NCBI GenBank assembly: GCA_030762175.1
Contig: CM060846.1
Span: 177,755,041-177,819,040, forward strand
From: Metallyticus violacea
Taxonomy: Eukaryota; Arthropoda; Insecta; Mantodea; Metallyticidae
Direction of reading: 5' to 3'
Length of the DNA: 64,000 bases
Part shown: piece after piece, positions 1-8,694 of the stretch
Layout of the letters: every line of letters begins with the position of its first letter
Numbering within the stretch: position 1 is the stretch's first letter
Notes under the pieces: generated by a model
Seen by the model: only the letters and a program-made list of their open reading frames with translations
Told to the model about the DNA's origin: nothing
The model's database searches: none
Translations under genes and position numbers: made by a program

Positions 1-1004
1 ACAGTCGTATTTAAGGATATAATAGTAGAATGGGACTATTGCATAGCAACTACTATTGGGTGACATGCTGTGGTGTACTTAGCTTGGATTAGTGGAGACA
101 GAGCAGGAATTTTTGGTATTTCAGCCGTACTCAAGTGCTGGCAGTTTGTGCTTACGTCCACAATGAGGGCATCTTCAGAGGGAAGGGATGAGGTGAGGAA
201 GACACCGACGATCAGGATACAGGAGCAGTGAAGCACGGACGTAGACGGAGCCTCTCAAAATACTTTCAGACAGAGAACCCCGACAGGGTTGGAACACTTT
301 TCTAAGGAACTCATTCATCTAAGCAGAGCCACGTTTACACCAAACTCCGGGTCAAAAATCTTCCCAAAACGCAAGCCACCGCCACAGTGCATACAGCACC
401 AGTGCCCTTTGCCTAGTACTTTCGACCCTGTAACAACCAACGGAATGAAATTAAGTGAAAGGGAGAGCGAGAAATATGTGGAAAGGAAAGATTCATCCGG
501 ACAATATAAAAGACACAAAAACCGAGGATCAGAATGGCTAGCCCCATTTAATTCAAACCAGGGATAGTTCGATTCCCAAGTGCTACTATATGAACACCCC
601 TCTTGGTTGTTTGATTCATCCTGATAATCCGGTGGGTTAATCATGTAATTAAAAGCGATAATTAGTCATATGTGACATTTAATATCAGTAGCTGTTGTAT
701 TAACCAGGTGTTTGCATAATTTTCTCTCTAAATCAAATTCTTTTGATTTAGAATCATAAAATGAAAATTGAGCACGATATAAAGGATATTCTGTATACTA
801 CCTTAGCATTTTATTCAGCAAATGTTTTCATTAAATAAACATATGCATATTGTACTTTAAATTTTTAATAAATTTAAATCAAGTCATTCTCGCATAAAGT
901 TCTGGAAGCTCCCACCACTTGTAAATAAAGAACGATTTCCTTTAAGATGAATATTTAATTAAATTAGTGGGCTATGAGGGACCTTTGTATTGCAGTTAAA
1001 ACTA
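1..1004. other. AT-rich stretch without a recognised gene
   Basis: Frames of up to 109 codons overlap on both strands at 289-644, but neither has a recognisable domain and they shadow each other. The part from about 650 onward is plain AT-rich DNA with dense stops. No mobile element could be assigned. Confidence 0.5.
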
Positions 1005-2240
1005 GATGAACACTTGAATACCATCAGTAATAAAGGCTCCTCAGCAGCCCACTAGATTGGTAACATTGAATTTCCCTCCAATTTTCCTCTAATTTCCCTC
1101 CTTAAGATTGGTAGTATTATTCCTAGACAGATGTATGTAATTTTGCCACTTATTTCGCTAGGGTAGCTAGTGTAGCAGTTATTCTACATTATTTATAGGT
1201 AGCCAACACCATATTTTCACCAATTTCCCCCTTCAAAACTAAATTTCCTTCTAAACACTGAATTTCCCTCTGATTGTCCAACATTAGATTTGATATCATA
1301 GATCCCAGCGGACGTTTCTCCACTTGGGGTGCTGGTGTAGCTGCTACCCTCAATGACAATTTAACCGATTTAATGCAAAGCAGGTTATGTTGGGTAGGCC
1401 TACTCTGTCTATCTTTGTTCTATCCGCGGGACATCACGAGACCCAAAAACCGAACTATTGTCATAATGGTAAGAATTTTATTTGCTTTGTTGTAGATATG
1501 AGATTTGTAGATAGTATACGCACACAAATGGTTGGTAGTTACCATATTTATATTTAGAAGAAATTGCTTTCAGTTTGCATGGATACATATTGTCACATTT
1601 GGAGCATTGTTAACATTGGTTTTGTCCTGCTCCGCTGAAAAATGTTAATAGTTGTAAAACTATATCTGCTTGCACGCATAGTTACTTTCACAGATATTTT
1701 CATCCATTTCTTTTACTGTTTAGTGAGTTTGCACTGTGACCATTACATTGCAACAATTTTATTTTTCTCTTGAGACGATATGGCTGTAGTATAGCCGGCA
1801 CCATAGCAGGGTTGTTGAGGTTGTAGTTGTTGTAGTTCATGGAAAAATCTATAGACGTGAAACTATATCACGCCTAAGTATTGCAATTTCCTCTAATTTC
1901 TCTCTGCAAACTCAGAGCCGTGCTTTTGAATGACGCCCCCAGGGGCTAATATCCCTTTTTTTTTTTTTTTTTGCCATTATTTTAGTCCGTACTGTCGATA
2001 TAATAAATTTTTATTTTTGTAAGTTGATAGGTGTTTTATACATTAATTACATACATGTTTTATTTATGTAGCGAAACTTAGAGTTTCTTATATATAAACA
2101 CCTATTATATGTTTTAATTATAAGGTGTAACATTTCTGTTTTTTTGTTGTTGTTGTTGTTTTTTTTTTTTTTTTTTTTTGCAAAGTACATAGCATAACTT
2201 AATATTCTTCATACATACATGTCTACAATGAAGTGGATCA
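1005..2240 (+). repeat. R1 repeat, copy A (inverted partner at 8695-10260)
   Basis: This segment is homologous, read on the opposite strand, to 8695-10260. Landmarks shared in the same order are: a run of AATTTCCCTC motifs near the outer end (1067-1100, 1261-1272), GGGTGCTGGTGTAG (1327), CCGATTTAATGCAA, a block containing CATCACGAGACCCAA (1430), TTTTGTCCTGCTCCGCTGAA (1620), AACTATATCTGCTTGC (1660), GTTGTTGAGGTTGTAGTTG (1813), and a tail with ACATGTTTTATTTATGTAG (2055). Two T-runs (about 1955 and 2150) are specific to this copy. It may be one arm of a very long terminal inverted repeat, or simply a dispersed repeat. The family is not one I can name. Confidence 0.75.
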
Positions 2241-2289
2241 TAGTGTAACATAAATTACAGTACATACATGAAATATTTTATGTATATAC

Positions 2290-2700
2290 TGTAACTTATG
2301 TAACACTATGAAAATTTTATTATTTTACTGTAATAAATGGGAAGTGGTGTTGCATATTTTGTGAAATTTGCAGTAAAGGTCGCTCCTCCGGCAAGAGGTC
2401 CGCCATTGATCTCTACCAGTCGGCCATTTATCACTTAGGTCAGATAAAATTCACGCTACTGCTCAGGTAGCAATTCATGGAAGTGGAAGAGGGTTTGGTG
2501 TGCTATGTAAAAGAAGACTAGAAATGCCCAGTGTTTCCAAACCCAAATTGTCCATGCCAACCACGACGCAGTCCGGCGTTCCGAGTACGGCATCCCGTGC
2601 CGCCGTCGGTTCAAACGTGCGACACTTTCTAGTTGATGCAGAGTGTCGTGATGCTTGCTCCGCTAGGTTCTGCAAATTTTATAAAACAAAAGTATATACT
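2290..2700 (+). repeat. Left inverted arm of the foldback-like element
   Basis: The arm is about 400 bp and distinctly more GC-rich than its surroundings. On the minus strand it can be read as a 66-codon frame (2675-2475) beginning MQNLAEQ, and the opposite arm read forward begins MQTLAER at 4587. The two peptides also share GLET near the same spacing. This may be a trace of coding origin, but no domain is recognisable. Confidence 0.65.
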
Positions 2701-4085
2701 GAGAAGCAAAATATTAACTTTAAAAACAAGAAAGGACAATTTTATACACAAAATATTAACTCTAAAAAACAAAAATAATTTTTATAATTAAAACTACATG
2801 CTGAAAAACAAATGATTATATTTTATAAAAAGATTTTGTACACTTTTTAACTTTCAAAAAATTTTATTGTGTAAAATGATGTTACTTTAAAATAAAAATA
2901 TTAACATTTCACAAAAATTATCAACTCTGAAAATAAAAAGGAACTATCTCATAAACACAACATTAACTTTGAAATCAAAAAATAATAATTATGTCAAGAA
3001 AAAATATGAACTTAGCATTGAAAAAGAACTATTTTATAAGCTGTATATATGTTGAGACACAAAATATTAAATTAAAAAAAACAAACATATTTGCACTGCT
3101 TAAATTTTACAAAAATGTTACGTTGCAATAAAAAAATTCATATAATCATAGTACAACTAGTTTATAAGCAAAATATTAACTTTGAAAACAGACAGAACTA
3201 TTTTATAAAAAATGTAACTTATAAAAAACAAATTTAAAAAAAAATATTGTGGAACAAATTATTAATCTTAAAAACAAACAAAAAACTATTTAACCCCATA
3301 ACTTTGAAAATAGATGTTATGATGTAATAAAAAGGTCCATATTACTAATAAAACTATTAACTTTGAAAACGAAAATGAGTTATGTTATAAAGCAAAATAT
3401 TTATTTGAAAAAAATATGTTATAAATAAAAGTATGTTGAGACACAAAATATAAATTTCAAAACAAAAAAATAAATAAAAGAAACGTTAAAATTGGCAAAT
3501 ATAGATAGAATTTTTAATCAACACGTGAAACACACTATAATATACACAAATAGGAAGAATTTTTGAGGAAATAAGATAAAATGGCTAGAATACACAAATA
3601 TAAGACTTTTTAAACAAACAGGGAAAAGGTTAAAATGGCCATAGATAGGAAGAATTTCTAACTACACAGCTTGAAATGGGCTTAAATTTTTTTAAAAAAT
3701 TGCATAACTACTGAGAAAATGCTAAATTAAAAGCCAAAGAAATTTCTAATTTTAAGTGAATTACAACAAATGGGCTAGAATAAGCTAAGATAGGCTAAGA
3801 TTTTGCATACCATGCAAAAGCCCCGAATTAGCAGAACAACTGATGAAACAGGGAACAATTACTAAAACAGGCATATATAAGGAAAATTTCTTTAAAAATA
3901 GCAAAGAAAAGCTAAAATAAGAAACAATTTCTTAGGATACACCGTAAAATATGTTAAATTAAGCATTATTACCGAAGAAACAATCTAAAAAGCAAAAATA
4001 CGCAAAATAGTTTTAGAAATATTTTAAAAGGGGCTGAAATAGGTTTTTCTAAACTGCAAAAAAGGCTAAAAAAAAAAAAAAGCAA
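2700..4085. repeat. Degenerate A-rich tandem repeats in the foldback-like element
   Basis: From about 2705 to 3480 the motif AAAATATTAACTTTGAAAAC recurs in diverged form (for example 2710, 2751, 2967, 3169, 3355), often followed by GAACTATTTTATAA, with an irregular period of roughly 45-100 bp. From about 3500 to 4080 a second set recurs, built on AAAATGGCTAGAATA and AGGAAGAATTT (3545-3600, 3630-3660, 3770-3790). The two sets are unlike each other. Confidence 0.55.
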
Positions 4086-4426
4086 ATATGTGTATGATTT
4101 ATTAGGAAACCTGTGTAAAAAGGAAGACTAAAGGAAGAGAAGGTTGGATATAGTAGACAGGTAGTAACATGCAGGCATGTGAAGACATATTTAATTTCGA
4201 AAGGTTTGAACAATTAACTTTCCTTGATCCGCTAGGTTCTGGTGATGCACCAATTAGTGCACCGTCAATGACATATGACGTCACTAAACAGGATGAAGCA
4301 GATTGGGCAGGGCGACTGACATCAATCACCAAGCAGGTTGACGCCTACCTTGCGCAAAAATGTTAATCGAATATGTCACAAGAAACACATTTCTGGTAGG
4401 TAGTCAAAGTTACAAGGGCTTAATTT

Positions 4427-4495
4427 TATGAGGCACTCGAACCTGCGATTATTGGGTTACCAGTTCTACCAAATTATTTTAGTTACCCCGATAGC
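4427..4495 (-). repeat. tRNA-like segment (probable SINE head fragment)
   Basis: Read on the minus strand it has a D-arm-like TTTGGTAGAACTGG, an anticodon-arm-like stretch, and a B-box GCAGGTTCGAGTGCC. The acceptor stem does not pair, so it is a tRNA-derived pseudogene or SINE head rather than a working tRNA. Confidence 0.45.
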
Positions 4496-4564
4496 AATAT
4501 ACGTTTTGGTTTAGAAGTACACATTTGCCCTACTCATGTCATCTTGTTGATGACGTCATATGGC

Positions 4565-4990
4565 CTTCAGCGTGTAGAAACTTACTTTGCAGACCCTAGC
4601 TGAGCGGCATCGGGACGCTCTAGGTCTACTAGATAAAGTGGTCCACATTCAAAGCGAAGGGGGCACTGGACGGCGTACTCTGCAAGCTGGACTAGTCGGT
4701 GTGGGTTTCAGAACTGGATTGGCAGTTGGCTTGGACGATTTTGGTTTGGAAACATCGGACATTTCCATGTCATCTCATCCCTCCTCCACCAACACGAATC
4801 CTTTCCTGAGCGGAAGTGAGCACTGACGTGAATTCACCTGACCTAAGTGATCAATGGCGGGCCTTTGGCTGACTAGTAGAGGTCAGTGCCCGACCCCTTG
4901 CCGGAGTAGTGCCGTTTACTGCGAATCACTCATTATATGCAGTACCACCTCCCACTTTATTGTAAAAGAAATTAAAAAGTTGTTCATATG
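4565..4990 (-). repeat. Right inverted arm of the foldback-like element
   Basis: This is the inverted counterpart of 2290-2700. It contains CCTGACCTAAGTGATCAATG (4838) matching the complement of 2405-2445, and the GGTTTGGAAACATCGG block (4742) matching the complement of the stretch near 2530-2550. Similarity fades beyond about 4960. Confidence 0.65.
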
Positions 4991-5339
4991 GTATTATATC
5001 TTATATGTACTGTAATTTATGTAGGACTATTTACAGTGAGTAAAATAATCAAACACAGGGCATAAAATTAGGGCATCTGATGCATGTTTACAAAGGAGAT
5101 CAAGACAATATACCGGAACCTCACACAGAATTTCAGTAAAATCTAAGATCAAAAGTTCACAAGCTTATTCATTTTAATATAAGAAACAAACATTATTCAT
5201 TTAATTTTTTCATGGTATTATTAATCCATTATTAAAATGCAACAGGACAGGTAATTATATTGCCAAACATACAAGTTATTGTAATAAAATAAAATTATCA
5301 TTTTTCATTATTGTATGGGCAGATGAAAAACAAAGATCT

Positions 5340-6229
5340 GTTTGCCAGAAAGGGTTTCTACCAGCAATTTTTGTGAAACGGTTTCGGGTGCTAAATGTAG
5401 CCAGAAAAATTAAAACCGATACTGTAATTAAGGATCACCGTGGCGGAGATAGGAAATCTTACACTTACAAGGAGAAAAATATGAAAGGTGTTGCATTTAT
5501 TAAAAAATTAGAAGTCAAAAAGTAACCATGTAACAAATAAATCTAAGTGCCTTTAATTATGTCCACATCTCAGTATTGCTCGTCAGAACTTAAAAACACT
5601 GGTTGGAAGAGAGTTTCGAATTGAAACGTTCTTCAAAAGATTTTCCACACAATTTAATATTGGTTTAGCGTCACCAGCTACGGATGAGTGTAGCTTCTGC
5701 TATAGGATGAAAAATATAATTAAAGGAACCAATGATTATAAGGTCAAATAGCAATTTATGACTGACCTTAGAGTACATACTCTTTGAGCTAAACAGCTCC
5801 ATTTACTGATGAAGGAACAATATCATTGTGTCCTGAATTGCAGCAAGTGCAAAATTTACCACAAATATATATACAACATGCATTTTATGCCAGAAAACTT
5901 AGATTCTACTTCTTATGCATTGGGGATTTTCAGAATGCTCACCCCGTTTTCACGCATACATAGAAGTTGAGGCTGCAGTAGGACCAAATGAAGTAGGCTC
6001 AGCATTACTACATTATCTGAGGACCTTGGAAATACTGAGGAAAACAACAATGATCAAATCCTTTGCGCATGGATGTTTGGGTCAGAACAAATATACGCAC
6101 ATTACGCATGCATTTTATCACTGTTGATGTATATGGATGCTCCAGAAAGTGTCAACAAAATTGTTTAATATTTCCAGTTTGTGCACACTTATATTTACCA
6201 GCGGATCGTGGACGAGTTGAGAAACTGTT
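5340..6229 (+). pseudogene. Decayed transposon-encoded protein (GQN-motif family), N-terminal and central part
   Basis: Stitched across frames, the translation resembles a family of uncharacterised insect proteins that look transposon-borne. Visible pieces in order are: VCQKGFLPAIF (about 5340), KIKTDTVIKDHRGGDRKS (5410-5455), a KSKCLYL...LSIA segment (about 5535-5580), the block FNIGLASPATDECSFC (about 5655-5700), GPNEVGSALLHYL (5973-6017), HGCLGQNKY (6068-6095), and FPVCAHLYLPADRGRVEKLL (6170-6230). In relatives I recall the position before GCxGQNK is an acidic residue, likely catalytic; here it is His. Stops and frameshifts are numerous. The frame is cut at about 6230 by SINE B and element X and resumes at 7870. 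I cannot place the family in a named transposase superfamily. Confidence 0.55.
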
Positions 6230-6237
6230 AAGAAATA
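6230..6237 (+). repeat. Target-site duplication, left copy (AAGAAATA)
   Basis: AAGAAATA here is repeated exactly at 7862-7869. The two copies bracket SINE B plus element X and sit at the two broken ends of the interrupted pseudogene, as expected for a target duplication made by the SINE insertion. Confidence 0.65.
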
Positions 6238-6466
6238 AAATCAGGACGTGAAACGGCTGACAAATTTTGCTCAGAGGCCTCTTCTTTCAGGCTTGAGGTT
6301 CTTTTTCGTGCCTTATATGTACGACACGGGACCCACGGCTTTACTTCCCTTCCGAAGGAAGTCATATTTAGGATTTTCACGCCCCGAAAAATCCATTGAT
6401 CCTGGCTGGGTTTGAAACCGCGATCTTGGATTTAGGAAGAAGTATGGTTACCACTACACCGCCAGT
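6238..6466 (-). mobile_element. SINE B, tRNA-derived, 3'-shortened copy
   Basis: On the minus strand it starts GTCGGTACTGGCGG and continues with an A-box region GTGGTAACCATACTTC and a degenerate B-box (GGTTTCAAACCC). It is colinear with the full-length 297-bp copy at 35150-35446. The last roughly 70 bp of the full-length copy are absent. It inserted into the decayed transposon ORF; the AAGAAATA target duplication lies at 6230 and 7862. Confidence 0.75.
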
Positions 6467-6477
6467 ACCGACAGAAT

Positions 6478-7861
6478 GAAACAGGGATTTCCCCTACCCC
6501 TAAGATAAAGAAATCAGAAGTGATAACATATGAATTTATACAGGCATCAAATATTGTTCTCATAAGAGCGTAGTATTCACAGTTTCTTGAATGTTACAGA
6601 GAAAGTTACGTTGCACGAAATTGTTAAAGGGGGGTAAGAAATATGACGGTTAATGGCTAGCTCTGACCCAAGACCATAAAACCCAAGGGAAGAAAAACAG
6701 AATTCTTTTCACAACCGTTAGGCTAGCTCCCTCCTCAAGGACATTGCAGCATCCCCTATTGCATCCGTTGCGTAGTTAGGGCAGAGAACCCACGCAACAA
6801 GTGACAAAAGGCATATTAGAAGCGAAATTTAAAGCACCAATGAGAGGAAAAGAGCAGCAATGAAAACGTTTGCATTTCAGCAAACTTTAAATAATCACGG
6901 CGTCGGAAAACCGACCGACTCTCTCTGAATAAAATCAACGGAACGCCGCGAGTTCGGGGCAGTCGATAGTAGTTCGTGGGCAGTCAATAGTAGTTCGTGG
7001 GCAGTCGATAGTAGTTAGTGGGCAATCGATAGTAAGGGTGGTTCAGTGGATAGTAAGAGTTGATCAGTGGACAGTAAGAGTTGATCAGTGAATAGTAAGT
7101 GTTGATCAGTGGATAGTAAGAGTTATGGGTTATGGGTTAGTGAGTGGGCATTTGATGGTCAATCAGGTCAGTCAGACAGTGCAGTCAGTCAGTGTATCCA
7201 GTCAGCAGTCAGTCAGAGGAGTCACTTTTGTAAGATTCAGTACCCATAGTGTTCAGAATTCTAAGAAGCGTGGTTACAGCACGGACCTATGTAACATTCA
7301 TTCCAGTAACATTATATTTATTTACCATTCAATCCCTGGTGCCACTGTGAGAAAACTTCATTCCCGAAGAGTGAGATTAAGATTCGAATCCCCCAAGGTA
7401 ATAGTGGTTTCCCAAGCATAAAACGTACTTCAATAAAGGAACATATAAATATATTTAGGATTGTAACCGACCTATAGTTCTCATTTGGACTCACCCTTAC
7501 AATTCTTCTTCCCGTGGAGCGCCCAAGACGTCTCCCAAAAGGTACTAGTTTTCATAATTTACGCCGAGGCGGCGAGGAGATTCGGCTCCTCGTATCTAAT
7601 TGGAACAGGGAAAGAACCGTGAAGACAATGAACGAAGAGCGGACAACGGGATCTGCAGAGGATATTACGAGGCCTTCAACTATCCGTAACCTAAAATCCT
7701 GCGACTGCACCCCTGTACAACCCCTGAGATTAACCTTTTATTTGAATCTTCGCCCTCTCCTTTAATACCAGAATTCCTTACCATATTGACGAATAGTCAT
7801 TAATCATCTTATCAGTCATCTTCATATTCCATCTGTCTTCACACTCAAAAATCCTTGTTTC
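6478..7861 (+). mobile_element. Element X, copy 1 (short-TIR element, 1384 bp)
   Basis: Both ends carry the inverted terminus GAAACAGGGATTT (left) and GAAACAAGGATTT (right, complement). The whole segment is homologous, inverted, to 22852-24056, whose ends and target duplication are clearer. Flanks here (AGAAT against AAGAAA) look like a decayed 6-bp duplication. Copy 1 is 179 bp longer than copy 2, largely from expansion of a tandem block at 6961-7131. Reading frames at 7125-7421 and 7514-7765 have no recognisable domain. An AATAAA lies at about 7432. It is probably a non-autonomous DNA transposon of unassigned superfamily; a solo LTR is less likely because the ends are not TG...CA. Confidence 0.7.
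6961..7131 (+). repeat. Short tandem repeats inside element X copy 1
   Basis: About four units resembling GTCGATAGTAGTTCGTGGGCA are followed by about four of GTTGATCAGTGGATAGTAAGA (each about 21-22 bp). The equivalent place in the other copy (about 23490-23580) lacks this array. Confidence 0.75.
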
Positions 7862-7869
7862 AAGAAATA
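7862..7869 (+). repeat. Target-site duplication, right copy (AAGAAATA)
   Basis: Exact repeat of 6230-6237. It marks the far side of the nested SINE B and element X insertions. Confidence 0.65.
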
Positions 7870-8180
7870 CGGGGAGTTGGGGAAGTAAAAGTCATAGCAG
7901 ATGATTGCAAACTGTATGGATACTAAGGGCCTGCTACAAATTCTACAAAAAAGATATCATGCATCAGACATGTGAAAATCAGATATTTAAGAAGGACATT
8001 AATTCAACGGGTCGTAGAGTGAAATGGACCTATTACAGAATGCAGGATCCATCCAAATTGTGGAGAAACATAGTGAAATGATATTGTTCCTTAGATATAT
8101 AAAGGCCACAAAAATGCCACACAGCTTCCTTTTTCATAGGATAAGAAAAATGAAATACTGACACTTCTACAAATTTTTGC
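7870..8180 (+). pseudogene. Decayed transposon-encoded protein, C-terminal continuation
   Basis: Immediately after the nested insertions the frame reads YGELGKVKVIADDCKLYGY, the kind of sequence that follows the VEKLL segment in the GQN-motif protein family. It is followed by RYLRRTLIQRVVE and NGPITECR-like pieces. This joins logically to the segment ending at 6229, so the two are halves of one old coding region split by later insertions. Frames are broken and no stop or end could be defined with confidence. Confidence 0.45.
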
Positions 8181-8694
8181 AGGAGAAAATTGGTTAGAAA
8201 ATGAAGTTGTGGGTTTGGGATGGTACAAACCACTATTGTTTACTACTGGAGATAATAATGTAGGAAGGTGACCAAAGCGATTGTGGTCGTTGTGATTGTA
8301 AGGAAGATAATATTGGGGTCCCACTATAAATGTGATTAATGTTCTAATTTTGTAATATTTCCTAAACATGAGTATCATGTTATAAGTGTTTTAATATTAT
8401 CAATAGTGTTTTGTTTCTAAATAATTATTATTTTCAAAATATGTTTATTCCCCTAATGCAAAAATTGTTTATCCACCGTTTAGTTCAAAACTTTGTAAGT
8501 TCCAAACATTTTCATATGTGAGGCATTAAGTATTGGAAAGGAACATTTTAGTGTGAGACATTTTGTTCACTGAGAGGTTAATCAAGCTACTAGCAAAATA
8601 AAACAGCTTATGACATATATTGTTTATGTGTTACACTTTTTATGACTTTTCTCCTTTTCATCTTTCATGGACAAACCTGTTTTTGAACGCGAGC
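8181..8694. other. AT-rich stretch, nothing recognised
   Basis: Minus-strand frames at 8033-8378 overlap the end of the plus-strand pseudogene and show no domain. The rest is AT-rich with frequent stops up to the edge of R1 copy B. Confidence 0.5.

Larger units (their letters stand above)
2290..4990. mobile_element. Foldback-like element with long inverted arms and internal degenerate tandem repeats
   Basis: The left part (about 2290-2700) and the right part (about 4565-4990) are inverted copies of each other, while the centre is A-rich and built of degenerate short repeats. Long inverted arms flanking or containing tandem repeats are the hallmark of Foldback-type DNA elements. The arms share blocks such as GACCTAAGTGAT, CAATGGCGG, CTTGCCGGAG and TTTGGAAACA in matching order. 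No transposase was recognised inside and no target duplication was resolved. An alternative is two independent inverted insertions of one repeat. Confidence 0.6.

Noticed and set aside
289..644. Overlapping 92- and 109-codon frames on both strands
   Set aside because: They occupy the same bases on opposite strands, and no domain, signal peptide or repeat similarity is visible in either. A B-box-like GTTCGATTCCC at 568-578 has no matching A-box.
4169..4366. 65-codon plus-strand frame inside the foldback-like element
   Set aside because: It looks somewhat protein-like, but no family is recognisable, and an antisense frame of similar length overlaps it. Not supported as a gene.
6478..7861. Element X as a solo LTR
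   Set aside because: Termini are GAAACAG inverted repeats rather than TG...CA, and no primer-binding or polypurine context exists. A DNA element is the simpler reading, although an AATAAA is present.
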